Assembly: GCA_916048055.1 (NCBI GenBank)
Contig: CAJZHL010000002.1
Coordinates: 434,001 to 498,000, forward strand
DNA length: 64,000 bases
Direction: 5' to 3'
Source: Pedinophyceae sp. YPF-701
Taxonomy: Eukaryota > Chlorophyta > Pedinophyceae
The stretch's first letter is position 1. Every line of letters starts with the position of its first letter. This document shows, piece after piece, positions 34,701 through 46,666 of the stretch. The notes under the pieces are model-generated. The model searched no databases, had not been told where the DNA came from, and worked only from the letters and a program-made list of their open reading frames with translations. The position numbers were made by a program, and so were the translations under genes.

Positions 34701-36599
34701 ACGTCGTGCACTCGTACGCCGCGGCGTGCATCGAGAAACACCTCGGGGTGAAAGAGGGGGGGTCCCAGGGCCTGCCAGTCGCGCTGCCGGGCGCGGCCGC
34801 GGCCGCGGGCCCGCCGCGGTACTCCCCCGCGGACCTCTCGAGCCTCTTCGAGCCGCTCATGGCGGGGCTCTTCAGCGCCCTGAGTCAGCCCGACTCGGAG
34901 CAGAACGAGCACGTCATGCGCTGCGTTCTGCGAGTGATCACCTTCCTGGGGCCCGCCGTGGCGCCCGCGGCGCCGGCGTGCCTGCAGCACCTCGGCAAGA
35001 CGCTGCTCGACGTCTGCAAGAACCCCACGAACCCGGCGTTCTCGCATTTTCTGTTTGAGGCGCTGGCGGCGCTGATCCGCTTCACGGCGGCCAGCAACGC
35101 CGCCGCGATCGAGGGCTTCGAGGCCGGCCTGCACCCGGCGTTCAACCACGTCCTGCAGGAGGACGTCCAGGAATTCGCGCCCTATGTGTTCCAGGCAAGC
35201 GCCAGCGCCGCGCCGCATCATACGACCGTGTCTTCGCGCTCCCCGCGGCAGTGCCGCCGCGTTTCGGCGTCGCGGATCGCCCCAGCGGGCTGACCTTCGC
35301 CTGCACGCCCACGTGCGATCGCAAGCCGTCCTCCGACCCGCGCGCCGGCCGCTCAAAACGCCACCACCTTTTGCGCCGCGATTGCAAGACCTCGAATCCC
35401 GACCCCGCTTCCGCCCGGGCCGCCCGTCCCCGCAGGTCCTCGCGCAGATGCTCGAGCTCCGCCCCGCGCCCGTCCCGGCCTACTACATGCAGCTCCTGCC
35501 GCCGCTCCTGTCGCCGACGCTCTGGGAGCGCACCGGCAACATCCCCGCCCTCGCCCGGCTCCTCACGGCGTACCTCCGGCGCTGCGGCGCCGCCGTCGTC
35601 GACGGCAACCACCTCCTCCCGGTCCTCGGCGTCTTCCAACGCCTCATCGCGACCCGCGCCCACGCCCACGGCGGCTTCATGATCCTCGAGGCTCTCGTCG
35701 AGGAGCTCGAGCTCGCGGCGTACGAGCAGCACCTGACGACGGTCTGGCAGCTGCTCTTCTCGCGGCTGCAGCAGGCGCGCCAGGCGGAGCGCCCGGACGC
35801 GCGGTTCCCGCGCCTGTTGCTCGGGTTCATCTCGACCCTCGTCCACAAGCACGGCCTCGACGCGCTGCAGGCGTCGATCGACAAGCTGCAGCCGGGGCTC
35901 TTCGGGGGCATCGCGAGGAACGTCTGGCCGCAGACGCTGCCGACGGGTGCGCCTCCCGCGCCACTGACCCATCTTTTGCTTCAATGTTGTGGTTGTTGCA
36001 CGTGGATCACAGGGCGGGGCACCGGCATCGCCGCGTCGGCTCGCTCGTGTGCTCTGCCTCGCCGTCCGCGGCCACGGCTTCGCCTCTGCGCCCGCATTGC
36101 GCCCGTCCGCGGCCTGCGACCTCACGCCCGCGTCTCGTCACCGCCGCCCGCGCCGTTCTGTCCCGTGCCCGCAGTACGCGGGAAAGCCGAAGTCAAGCTG
36201 GTCGGCGTCGCTACCGTCACGCTCCTCACCTCGTGCGCGGCCCTCACGGACTGGCCGGCGGGGCAAGACGCGTGGGTGCACAACCTGGACGCTCTGTGCG
36301 GGTTGCTGGGCCGCGGGGCCGTCGACGCGCCCGCGCCGATCGCGGCGTTCGAGGACCCGCTTGAGGACATGGCGGGGCTCGGGTACCAAGCGTCGTTTGT
36401 CCCGCTGGCGAACTCGGCGCCCAAGCCGCGAGACGCGCTCCCGTCGGTGACCAGCCTCGCGCAGCACGCGGCGACCGCGCTCGCGGCGTTCGCGCAGCAG
36501 CGGCCGGGGCAGGTCGGCCCCGCGATGCAGCGGCTCGGGAGCGAGGCGCAGGGGGCGCTGCAGGAGGCGTTTGCCAGCGCGGGGGTGTCGGTAGCGTAG
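31742..36599 (+). CDS. CSE1: Exportin-2 / importin-alpha re-exporter CSE1 (CAS)
   Basis: A 993-aa importin-beta-family karyopherin that returns importin-alpha to the cytoplasm with RanGTP. Eight exons: 31742-31795, 32221-32295, 32810-32926, 33124-33786, 33919-34077, 34217-35194, 35436-35946, 36175-36599. Introns 3 and 6 are GC-AG (CAG|GCACGC and CAG|GCAAGC). N-terminal heat-repeat signals: FLKQAQKQPGFGIAVLQ and QSASIAFKNHVKSGW (the importin-beta N-terminal region). CSE1-specific blocks: LHDWPARWPDLLPRLV, SLNYFGLSEYFAEALRDWM, RDSEGSDSDTRRRMACELVR, FAPYVFQ, then LWERTGNIPALARLL and GGIARNVW. Length close to yeast and human proteins. Family call secure. Confidence 0.96.
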
Positions 36600-37339
36600 G
36601 GGGGGGGGGTCGGGCGCCGTGGCGGGATGTGAGCTGCGGCGCAGGTTTGCGTATGCGTCTATATCGCCGCGCGCGCGAGTCGTGCTTTCTCTTCTTCTGT
36701 GCTGGGTTGTTCCGTCAGCCAATGGACCTTCAAAAGTTTTGGTTGTGGGGGCTGGCGTGGGAGTGGATGTGGATGCGAGCCGCACGGAGCTCGCATTCGT
36801 GCGTTCCCTGGTGGACCGAGAATCGAGTGAGCGTCGGGTGTCGGGCGTCCGTGGCCCACGCGGCGCGCATGAAGCCCCAACAATGGCGACAGAGGTTGCC
36901 GACAGGGCGCATGCCTGTTGCGGCGCCTGCATTGACGGACAGACGTCTCCGGCGACGGGCGGGGCGTGCGCCGCTGGATTCCGAAGAACGGGCACTCGCG
37001 CCCGGCCGGTGGGCTGCACTGAGTCATGACCAGCAAAGCTGACAGCACAGTGCATTGACCGTCAATGACGGGGGTCTGCCGGCGTCGTACGTTGCCCTGC
37101 CGCGCCGCGCGGCCGGCGCACAGCGTCCACCAGATCTAGATTTGTAGGACATTCGTTCCGCGCAAACCGGGGTGCAGACCCGCTCTATTACGCGCATTGC
37201 GGAGGCATCGCCAGGGGCTTTGTCTGGGCACCGGCGCGGCGCCGCGCGGGGACCGCGGAGCTGGAACCAGTCCACAGAGATCGCTACTGAGCGATCCGCA
37301 GGGACCGTGGGGCACGTCCGCGGGCGTGCGTGAGCTCGT
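36600..37339. other. Intergenic, nothing recognised
   Basis: 740 nt between CSE1 and the next plus-strand gene. Several short open frames, none with family signal. Presumably CSE1 3' end plus promoter of the SAM-TPR gene. Confidence 0.4.
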
Positions 37340-39525
37340 ATGGGGTGCGGGGCGTCCGTGCCGGAGACTGGTGTGCCCGCGCCGGCGAACAAGAGCCCGT
37401 CGAAGCTGACTGCGGAGAATGTAGCGAGCGTGGAGCGCGCAGAAGAGGCGGCGCGGACGCCGCGAGGGCGAATGGAGGACTGGACCGAACAGGACACCGC
37501 GGTGAGTAAGGCTCGCCGCACTGCATGCACCACTGCTCTGTGCGCCTGGCGGCTTGGCGCGAGGGCAGGCCGCGCGCTTCTGCTTCCTTTTCATGTGCTG
37601 TATCCCCGGGCGCGGAGGTACCGCGTTGTTCGGCGTCGCGCCTCACACGGCGACCGGCGAATGGCACTGCAGGCCTGGCTGGCGAGTTTGCCCTTGGACG
37701 ACGACGTGAGGGCGAAGCTGCAAGGGTGCAAGGGCACTGACCTCGTGCGGTTCGACAAGGAGCCAAACGCCGCGTCAAAGTGAGCCTCCGCGCGCAGCAC
37801 ACCCCGGCGATCCCCCTGCCTCGCCCTCAGTCGCCCGTTCTGCTCGGCGCCGCGCCCTCCGCGGCCCCAACCAGCGCCTCCCGCTCTCTCTCACACCTGT
37901 CCACCCCCCGCACGTGCAGATTCGACATCACGGGCGAGAGAGCCGAGAAGCTAGTCGACCATGTCCGCGCTGCGCTCTACTCCGCGTCCTCGCCGGTGCC
38001 GCGCCCCAGCCGGGGAATCTCGCACGGCTCGCTCGCCTCGAAGCACTCCTTCAAGCGCGTCGCCGCCGCGGCGGACGAGCTCGACGTCATGAAGCGCACG
38101 ACCTCGGAACAGCGCCGCGCGGCCCTCCACGACCAGGCCGTGTCGAAGCGCCGCTCGATCGGCCGGCAGCTCTCCAAGCGCGCGTCCGGCATCCGGGCGC
38201 CCGTCTCCGACGACCTCGACTCGGCCTCGACGCTCACGAACATGGCGGCGATCCTCCACGAGCAAGGAAACGTGCAGCGCGCTCTGGAGATGTACGAACG
38301 GGCCCTGGGGATCCGCGAACGGCTGCTCCCGGCGGATCACGAGGACACCGCAGCGACCCTGGTCGACATGGCCGCGGTCCTGCAGGACCTCGACGCGCGC
38401 TCGCGCGCCCTCGGGCTGTACCAGCGCGGCGTTGCTATGTACGAAAAGCGCTACGGCGAGGCCGCGGCCGCGGCGCAGGCGCCGCCGGACGGCGCGCGCC
38501 GGCCCGCGCTCCCCGTCGGCCTCGCGCTCGCGACGGCGCTGGCGGAGATGGCGGCCCTGCAGTGCGAGCTCGCGCAGCACGCGGCCGCCGTGCGCACGTA
38601 CGAGCGCTGCGCGCAGGTCCGCGGCGCCGAGCTGGGCCCCGCGCACGAGCACACCCTGCTCGCGCTGTCCGACGCGGCGGAGACGTACCGCGAGCTCGGC
38701 GACGCCTCCACCGCCAAGGACCTCCACCTCCAGGTGCTGGCGGCGCAGGAGGCTGCCGAGGAGGACGGCGACGCGGGCCTCGTCGCAGCTCCGACGCTGT
38801 TCAAGCTCTCGCAGGTCCTGCACGACCTGAAGGAGTACGACGCGGCGATCGAGACGGTCGAGCGCGTTCTGGCGCTCAAAGTCGACGTGCTGGGCCCCGA
38901 TCACGTGGACCTCGAGACGACGCTGCGGCAGCTCGCGAGGTACTACGCGGACGCGGGCGCGAGGGACAAGGCGCTGGAGTGCTACGAGCGCGCGCTGGGG
39001 ATCCAGGAGGCGGCGAAGGACCCCGAGCACGTGGATTGCGCGGTGACGAAGGCGGACATGGGAGAGCTGCTGCTGGCGAGCGCCGGGGGCGACGAGGACG
39101 TTGCGAGGGCGCTGGGGCTGTTCGAGGAGGCGGCGCAGATCAAGGAGGACGCGTTCGGGCTGGCGGATGCGGAGACTGCAGCTGCGCTGGCAGACCACGC
39201 GCGGGCGCTGGGGCGCGCGGGGCAGCACGGCGCGGCGGTGGAGCGGTGGGAGCGGTGCGTGGAGGCGCTGGAGGGGAAGTACGGGGGCTCGCACGGCGAA
39301 GTCGCGACGGCGCTGCACAGCTTGAGTCGCGCGCTGCAGGCGGTGGGCGGGCAGGACGACCGGGCGCTGCAGGTGGCGAAGCGCGCGCTGTTGATCGAAG
39401 GGAGGGCGATTTCGAAGATCAGCAGCCTGCGCGGGCTCAACGCGGTGCACGCGACGGCGAGCGGGGCGCTCAGCATCCCCACCTCGGTCACAGAGGCCGG
39501 CGAGGGGTCCGCGGTGGCCGGGTAA
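37340..39525 (+). CDS. Lipid-anchored SAM-like/TPR protein (kinesin-light-chain-type repeats)
   Basis: A 624-aa protein. Exons: 37340-37501, 37673-37779, 37920-39525; donors GTGAGT and GTGAGC. It begins MGCGAS: Gly2 fits N-myristoylation and Cys3 fits palmitoylation, so membrane attachment is likely. Residues about 55-105 (AWLASLPLDDDVRAKL ... FDITGERAEKLVDHV) resemble a SAM domain. From about residue 165 come tandem TPR units of the kinesin-light-chain type: ALEMYERALGIRERL, AVRTYERCAQVRGAEL, AIETVERVLALKVDVL, ALECYERALGIQEA, and others. Such proteins are binding platforms in signalling or transport. No known orthologue name is recognised. Convergent with the mitochondrial uL15 gene only 67 nt away. 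Confidence 0.75.
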
Positions 39526-39592
39526 CGCCCTGCGCGTCGCCGTATGTGAGAATGAGAATATTCGGCGGCGCTCGCGGCCGAAAGGAGCGCTC

Positions 39593-40969
39593 CTACGCGC
39601 CGCTGACGGCCTCCTGCGCCTTTTTCCTCTCGAGGTAGTTATGGAAGCGCTGCGTGACCTCCGCGGAGGGGGGCAGCCTGAGCTTCCAGCCGTCGCCCGC
39701 GCGCAGCTGCGGCAATTCGTCGAGCGTTTCCGGCGCGGGGATGCTGCCGATCTTGTCGAACTTGGTGATGAGCTTGGGGGGAGGCCGAGCCGGCTGGGGC
39801 AGTTTCCGGCCCTTGCGCTCGAGGTTGTGCGGCTTGAGCATCGCGAACAGGCCGAGCTTGTTGTAGTAGACCGTCGTGACCGACCCGCCGGCCGCGCGGA
39901 CGGCCCTGGCGGCCGCGTCCGTGGCACGCGTCACCTCGATGTGCAGCGGGGGCACGCCCGAGAGGTCCCCGACCTCCGCGGGGTCGTCCATCACGAGGAT
40001 CACGCCCTCCTTGACGTGCTTCGACACCACGCGCTCGTCCCGCAGCACCTGCGCCGCACCGCGACCGCACGCACGCACCAGTCGAAATCGAACCACGAAT
40101 CGCCCCGCACCGCCGCGTCGACGCGCCCGGGACCGCACGCGCGCCAGGCAAGACAGAAGGCATTTTTTGCGAGCGGCGTGTCGTTCGGCGGCGGCCGGTG
40201 CGCGCACCTTCATCGTGATTGGCTTCGCAGGGTCGACATAGCTCTTCTGCACCCACTGCACGAGCCGCGACAGCCTGCAGGCCACGAGCTCCGGCGCGTC
40301 GGTGTTGTATTTCGAGGAGCGCGGGAGGCGCTCGACGGTGCGCGTGGCCCCGCCCTCGAAGAACGGAACGAGCCCCATGCGGCCTCGGTGCTTCTGCCCC
40401 TTGTTCCCGCGGCCGCTGGACTCGCCGTGCGCCGACGACGAGCCGCGCCCGAGGCGTCGCTTCTGCGGACAGCGGGGCGCGGGTCGCGGGAAGCGTGACG
40501 CCGTGACACACGCACACAGATTGCTTGTGGCAAGGTGCTGTCGTACGTGCGTTCTCGGACCGCCGTCTGCTCGCCGGCAGCGACGTGGGCTTCGAGAGGG
40601 GGGTAGACAGTGGAGCGGCGCGCCGGGACGGGTGTCTGGGCCGCGAGCGTGCCGGGACACGGGCAGGTGTAGCAGTGACCTGGGTGGCGCGTGCGAGCGC
40701 GCGCGGAGGGGGCCGCGACGGCGCTGGGGCCGCGCAACGCAGCTCACCTCCTTGGTAGTTTTCGGGGACACGAGGGTGTTGAGCGCCACGAAGTTGTACG
40801 CGCCGCAGTCGCCCGTGGGGCCATTCCCCGCGGGCGGGGTGCAGTGGAGGCCGCGCGTGCACGCCGTGGCGAGCGGACCCGACGCCCTCAGCGCCATCAT
40901 CGACCGCGGAGCGTCGTCCAGGAGCGCCGTGCCGGCCATGCGGGCCAGCCTCTCGAGCGCGCCCCGCAT
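39593..40969 (-). CDS. MRPL15: Mitochondrial ribosomal protein uL15m
   Basis: A 310-aa large-subunit ribosomal protein. Exons (minus): 40748-40969, 40208-40462, 39593-40048, all phase 0; donors GTGAGC and GTGCGC. The N-terminus is a mitochondrial-type presequence (MRGALERLARMAGTALL). Then come the uL15 RNA-binding block GRGSSSAHGESSGRGNKGQK and the FFEGGATRTVERLPRS segment, and late in the protein VTTVYYNKLGLFAMLKPH followed by ARPPPKL, a pattern typical of the mitochondrial plant form rather than the shorter plastid form. It lies head to head, 408 nt away, with the plastid S1 gene. Confidence 0.9.
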   Translation of the reverse strand: MRGALERLARMAGTALLDDAPRSMMALRASGPLATACTRGLHCTPPAGNGPTGDCGAYNFVALNTLVSPKTTKEVSCVARPQRRRGPLRARSHAPPRSLLHLPVSRHARGPDTRPGAPLHCLPPSRSPRRCRRADGGPRTHVRQHLATSNLCACVTASRFPRPAPRCPQKRRLGRGSSSAHGESSGRGNKGQKHRGRMGLVPFFEGGATRTVERLPRSSKYNTDAPELVACRLSRLVQWVQKSYVDPAKPITMKVRAPAAAERHAARKKCLLSCLARVRSRARRRGGAGRFVVRFRLVRACGRGAAQVLRDERVVSKHVKEGVILVMDDPAEVGDLSGVPPLHIEVTRATDAAARAVRAAGGSVTTVYYNKLGLFAMLKPHNLERKGRKLPQPARPPPKLITKFDKIGSIPAPETLDELPQLRAGDGWKLRLPPSAEVTQRFHNYLERKKAQEAVSGA

Positions 40970-41377
40970 TCTACACACCCAACGCCTCTCACAGCAGAAC
41001 TCGAAGCAGCCCGGGTGCCCGATTCGATCGCCCGAGCTTCCTTGACTCTACCACTAGCCAGCGGCGCCCCCGCGGCTTCGCTGCGGTCCACCCCCGCGCC
41101 CCGGCGCCCGCTGGATGAGTGATCGCAGGACCTCAGAGCCCGAAACGCGGTCGGTGTGCGGTCAGAGCGCCCGAGGCCGTCCGCGATGGCATGCACTCTT
41201 CACGGGCGACGCGGCGCGATCGCCCGTCGGGTCCCAGGGCGCCGTTCGGACCCCCGGGGGCGTCGCGGCTTACTCCCCACACACGGCGGAGCGCGTCCAG
41301 CTGCGCGCGCGGGGCTCTAGGGGCCGCCGGAGCGCGCGTGGGCGCGCACGCAGTCGTTCCGTGGCCCGGCGCAAGAG
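40970..41377. promoter_or_regulatory. Shared upstream region of mitochondrial uL15 and plastid S1 genes
   Basis: 408 nt between divergent ATGs at 40969 and 41378. A candidate bidirectional promoter joining the supply of two organelle ribosomes. No TATA-like box or repeat seen. Confidence 0.5.
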
Positions 41378-42834
41378 ATGAACGGTGCTCTGGCTTTCCG
41401 GCCCCTCGTGGCCAAGCAGGCCCGCGTAGTGGCTGGCCGCAGGCAGCAGGCGCGGCGTGCGCCGGTGCGCGCGGTCGCGGAGGCGGACTCGGAGCTCTAC
41501 GCGCAATTCGATGCTCTGTTGAACGACTTCGACTTCAACATCAAGGCGGGGGACAAGGTGTCGGGGCGAGTGTTTCGGGTCGATGCCAAGGGGGCGCACG
41601 TCGACGTGGGGGGCAAGGGCGCCGCGTTCTGCCCCACGGCCGAGCTTTCGATGATGAACGTGACCGAGGTGGGCGCCGCGACCCGCCGAGGACCGCGCAC
41701 GCGGGCGCTGCGGCCCTGGGTCGAAGAGTGGCTGGCCTGACGAGGCAGTTGGCCGGGAGCTGCGGTGCCACGCGACGCGGACATTCACCGACAGCGATAC
41801 CGCTTTGCCCGGGACGCCCCATCGCGACCGCCCGCTGCGCGTGTCACGTGCGACCGCGTCGCCCGGGCCCCGTCGGCCCGCCTCATCCGCGTGTTGAGCC
41901 GCTCCGGTGCCCCTCTCGGCTCGTTCGCGCAGGCTTCGGAAATCGTGCAGCCCAACACGACCCGTGAGTTCGTCGTCGTCCGCGACGACCTCGCTGACGG
42001 CACGCTCATCCTCTCTCTCAAGAGGCTCGAGCAGGAGGTCGTCTGGCAGCGCCTGCGTCAGATTCAGGCACGAAACGACCCCCCACCACACCCACCATCC
42101 TCTCCCACGATCTCCACGCCGCCCATCGCCACCGCCCCGCCCCGCACCGCCCCGGAATCCGCAGCCTTCCCTCCACGCGCCCGCACCCGCCTCTGCCGCC
42201 CTCCCCCGCGCCCTCCCGCACACCGCCCCCCCCGCGCGCGACGCCCTCGCAGGAGGAGGAGGTCATCGTGGCCGCGAAGGTCATCTCGAGCAACCGCGGC
42301 GGCCTGCTCGTGGACGTCATGGGGGTGCGGGGCTTCCTCCCCACCTCCCAGCTCTCGCCGCAATACTCCAAGGCCGAGATCATGGGCCAGGAGGTCCCCG
42401 TCGTCATCATGGACGTCGACGAGTCCCGCACGCGCCTCGTCGTGTCGAACCGCAAGGCGCTGCAGGAGGAAATGATGAACACGGGCGACGTCAGCCCGGG
42501 CGACGTCGTGCTCGGCACCGTGCAGAACGTCAAGCCGTACGGCGCGTTCATCGACATGGGCGGCGTCTTCGGGCTCCTGCACATCTCGCAGATGTCGTCC
42601 GAGCTCATCCCCAACATCAACAACGTCGTCGCGCCGGGCGACAAGATCAAGGTGATGATCCTGGGCTTCGACAAGGACAAGAACCGCTTCGCGGTGACCA
42701 CGCGGAAGCTCGAGCCCGCGCCGGGCGACTTCATCCGCAACCCGCAGCAGGTGTTTGACCGCGCCGAGGAGATGGCCAAGCAGTTCAAGCAGCGGATTAG
42801 CGCCGCGGAGGGGACCGCGGAGGCCGCGGAGTAG
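41378..42834 (+). CDS. RPS1: Plastid ribosomal protein bS1c
   Basis: A 335-aa S1-domain protein of the plastid 30S ribosome, which helps bind mRNA. Exons: 41378-41668, 41933-42067, 42253-42834, all phase 0; intron 2 is GC-AG (CAG|GCACGA), intron 1 starts GTGGGC. Residues 1-35 form a transit peptide (MNGALAFRPLVAKQARVVAG). Three S1 folds follow: the first starting IKAGDKVSGRVFRVD, the second VIVAAKVISSNRGGLLVDV with GFLPTSQL, the third DVVLGTVQNVKPYGAFIDMG with LLHISQMS. Plant and algal plastid S1 also has three S1 domains and similar length. A TGTAA signal lies 26 nt after the stop. Confidence 0.95.
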
Positions 42835-43633
42835 GCCGAGCGCGCGCCCGGCCGGCTGTGTGTAAATCGGAAACGTACCGCGTCGGGCCGGGCGGCTGGG
42901 AGGGTGTGCTTGGTCGCCGTACGCGTCGCGGCGCGGTTGGGCTGCCGTGCGCGTGTCGATGGTCGCGGGGGGCGCTTGTTGTACACCTGCTGCGAGTGAT
43001 TGTTAGTCACTTCTCTTTCCCTCTATACAACAGGGGTGTGGGGTCTTGTGCAGTTTGCCGGGCCGGGTTCCCGTCCACCGCTGGCGCCACCGCGCGCAGC
43101 GTACCGGGCCTCCGCGCGCGGGTGGGGGGGATCAAGATCAAGGTGTAGGGGGGGTATGATCGCGAAGTTGTACCAACTGCCGGCGGTTGATGCCAGTGCG
43201 CAATTCGGCGTGCGCAGCTCACGCCCTTCGCGCCGCATCGCCGCAGCCAGACTTCTCACGGGCGTCTCCTGGCCGGCAAGGCCGTTCGGCGGCGCGCCGG
43301 TGCCGCAGCGACCGATTCGGCCGGCGATACTGCTGCCATGTCGCGCGCCTCTGTAGCCTCCGCAGCACCGCGCGCGGCGCCTCGCGGGGCGCCCGACGCC
43401 GCGCGCGGGCGTCCCGAACGCCGCAGCGAGCCGCCGGCGGCGGCACTGCGGAGCCGGCCCCGCTGCGAGGTTCCGTGTCCACACGTAATCGAGAGATCAG
43501 GTGTCTTCCCGCCTGTCAGCATTGACATCCCTCTTCGGGGCCTCTAGTGCGCGCGTGCGCGCGCCCGCGCGGCACTCGAACGACACAGCAGGCTCTCTCC
43601 GATCGTTCCCTCTCTCTTCGCAGCGTCGCAACT
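42835..43633. other. Intergenic, nothing recognised
   Basis: 799 nt between S1 and the next plus-strand gene. After the S1 poly(A) signal (42861) I see no exon with good borders or family signal. Confidence 0.4.
42861..42865 (+). promoter_or_regulatory. TGTAA poly(A) signal of RPS1
   Basis: TGTAA 26 nt after the TAG stop of the plastid S1 gene, in a GTGTGTAAAT context. Confidence 0.6.
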
Positions 43634-45064
43634 ATGAACGCACTGCAGCATGCGCTCCCCGCGCTCGTCCAGCCCCAACAGCTGGCGCTGGTGTCCGTGG
43701 CGGGCCTCCGCGTGCTCTCCGCGGCGGCCGCGAGCCAGCGCGCGGCCGCGGCGGCCGTGGAGACGCCGGTCACGGCGCCGGACAGCTCCGCCAAGCACAT
43801 TGACGCCGCCAAGCTCACGCTCTCCAAGCGCGTCGGCACTTCCCTCCTCGGGCCAGGATTCCTCCGCCGCATGTTCCTCCGCCAGGCAAGTACGAGCGTA
43901 ACGAGGCCGCGGGGAACGTTCCTGATATCTCGGACTGTCTAGATTGGGCGGGCGATGCCCGCGAAACGGCGCCAGCGCGACGCATTTCCGCCCCTGGCCT
44001 GGACAGGGTGTCTTGCCTCGGTTGAACCGACGACCGAGGGTTCTGGCGCCGCGTGCGGCGCGCGGGATGCGTCGCCGGCGGCGCCGCGTTCCCGATCCGC
44101 AGCGGCAGCGCCCGGACTGCATCGCCGCGCGAATAACCGCGCCGCGGCGACCGCGGGCCGCGGCCGGTTGACACACCGCATGCAGTGACACCGCGGCAAG
44201 CGTCCACGCGCGCCGCCCCGCGCCGCGGCGCTCCGTGCGGGCCGCGCCGACCGCTCTCGCGCCGACACGCGCCGCAGGTGAACAAACGGATCATTTCGCG
44301 CCTCAGCCGGCGCCTGGCGATTGGCATCCCAGTCTTCGGCGTGTATCTCGCGTTCAAGCTCGGGTACAAGGACATCCAGCGCATCGGCACGGTGAGTTCA
44401 CGCCTCTCGCTCCGCTACCCGCGGGAATCCGCGAACAAGCGCGGATGAGGCGCGCGGCGGCCCCCGGGCCACCTGTCAACTCCGCAGCCCGCCCCCGGCC
44501 GTCGCCGCCGCGATCCGGCCCCACGAGGGCGCTCCAGCGCAGCTCGAGACGCCAACGCGCCCGCACGTCGCGCCCCGCAGGAGAACGAGGCCGGGAAGCC
44601 GGAAGCGGCGCGCGCGTTCGCTGCGTGCGTGGGCCTCGACGGGGTGGACGCGGTGGCGCAGACGCTGCTCCTGTTCAACCTCACGAACTCCGTCCTCCTC
44701 CACATGGACAGCCTCGCCGTCCCGATGCCGTTCATCCAGGCGCTCGACAAGGTCGCCATCGCGTGTGGCGTCGCGTCATGCTTTATGGGTGCGCCAACCG
44801 TCATCAATGCACTCCTGACTCGCGTGATGCCACGACACGCGCATGTTTGCCTTTCCAGCGGCCCTGCCGCTTAGGTTCGCGCTGGATTCGGGGCGCTGAA
44901 GCGGTGCGCCGTGCCCACGTGGACGTGCAGGGCTGTACGGGGAGTTGGTGAGCGTGGAGGGTTGGTGGCGCAAGGACGCGCCCGCGACGCCGGCCGAGCG
45001 CGGCCTCGCGGCGATGGGCCTCGAGCGCGGCCAGATCCTGGACGTCGCCAGCCAGCAGCAGTGA
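43634..45064 (+). CDS. Predicted organelle membrane protein, unknown function (235 aa)
   Basis: Exons: 43634-43885, 44278-44391, 44581-44788, 44931-45064; intron 1 is GC-AG (CAG|GCAAGT), the others start GTGAGT and GTGCGC. The N-terminus (MNALQHALPALVQPQQLALVSV) and the Ala/Ser-rich stretch after it look like a targeting peptide. Basic FLRRMFLRQ and RIISRLSRR motifs lead into hydrophobic segments: LAIGIPVFGVYLAFKLGY (about residue 95-112), TLLLFNLTNSVLLHM, and a third around CGVASCFMGLYGELV. The tail is soluble (WWRKDAPATPAERGL). Probably a plastid or mitochondrial membrane protein; I recognise no family. Exon phases are consistent through all four exons. Confidence 0.65.
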
Positions 45065-46666
45065 CGTCGCGGGAGGCTGCAAGCGGCACTGCCGTGCCAC
45101 GCGCCGACGATCGCCGCGGTAGCCCCTCCGCCAGCCACAGGGGCACCACAGCGCCCATCGGCGCGGGCCCGCGCCCCTGAACCCTCACACTCCCCCAACA
45201 CCCCCCCCCCACACCCCCCCCATGCATCCTCACCCTCTTCACGCCACTGGTGACCGACGCGCGCGCGCGGGACGACGTCCCTCGCTGCGCACGCGGTCGC
45301 CCCACCCTGGAGGTCCCCACCTAGCAGGAAAACAGTAGGCGCATGCCATGACCGTCCCTTCCAGCTCCGCGCTCCGCCCACGCCGCCGGCGGGCCCCTAG
45401 GGGCCCCTGGCCGCGCGCGGCGCTCGTGATTTTCCGGAGCGGACGCCTATCCGGCCCGGCACCCTGAGCTCGCGCGCAGGACCGGCCTAAGAATCCACGC
45501 ACGCGGGGGGTCTTCCCTACCCCCCCCCCGCGTGCCGCAGTTCGCGTCGACGCTGCCTCGCGACCGAGCAGCAGGTAGACGCGGCGCAGGACCTGGCGAG
45601 CGGCCTTCGCCCCCGTGGCGGCGCCCTCGCCGCGCCAAACAAGATGCCTGTTCTCATCAACTTCATCCGTCGATCACTCCACACTATCACTATACACTAT
45701 TCACTATGCCTACCGACCTGGCGCATCATCCACGTCATCCACGATGACGAGGGAGCCGTGCGCTCCGGGTCCCGTGGCCCTTCCGAGGTGTTCTGCACCG
45801 ATCGCCCGCGTCCCTGCGAGCCCCGCGTCCCGCAGCCGCGCGCTGCGCCGCGCGAGACCGCCACAGGCGACGACGGCCATCCCTCGCCTGCGGCCTGCCG
45901 GCCCAGGCCCGGCCGTGACTCCCCTACGCAGCAGATTCCAAAATATTGGAGAGTAATCTCTTTTAGACACCGCTGCTGCTTTGGATTCAACTTCGCGACT
46001 ACGTCTACCCGCTCACCCCGACGCATGATGCGCCGGATGGCGCGCCGTACGAGGCTGCGCGCGGTCGTGATTGAAGCGGCACGGGTCCGCGCCGCCGCAC
46101 GACGATGACTGCAGCCTCCCTACAAGACGCCGTTGTCGAAACGGACGCATCACACATTAAGACCCTGTAGATCATCACGCCCCCCGCCCTCTCGGGGCAC
46201 GTGGGGGCATCAGACGGCCCGAAGATGGCCGCTGAAGGGCATTGCGATTCCTGTGACACACAACTGAATCTCTCGCGCGCGCCTGTATCGTTTCCTGCGA
46301 CAAGACCTAAGTTGGTGTGCGCGACTGCGATTTCGGCCGCTCAAGCATCATCGCGGCGAGGTGCTTGTAGGTCAGCGAACCACGAACCGTGATACTGTGC
46401 TGTCCTGCTTGAAAGTTTCCCACCGCAGCGACCGCATGCCCGACTGGCCGGACTGCAATGCCGACAGGCGGCGAACGCGGGCGGCGGCCTCTATGGACCC
46501 GCGCCAAAAGCGCCACGTGCCCCACGCGCCAGAAATGGTCCGCGCGTGCTCTGTTGATAGTGCTTCTCGCCCACACCTTTCCCGGCCAAGCGACCCCCAG
46601 TGCCTGCTCTGCTGGCTGTGCTTCACAGAATCAACCGTTCCCACGACCGACGCGCCCCCGCGTCCG
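45065..46666. other. Convergent intergenic region, no gene recognised
   Basis: 1.6 kb between two 3' ends. It includes C-rich runs (45180-45225, 45510-45530), an ACTAT-type short repeat patch (45675-45705) and a small AT-rich stretch (45935-45970). Open frames on both strands lack family signal. Confidence 0.4.

Noticed and set aside
37951-39927. A 658-codon minus-strand frame opposite the TPR gene
   Set aside because: It mirrors the TPR coding exon; GC-rich codons leave the antisense frame open.
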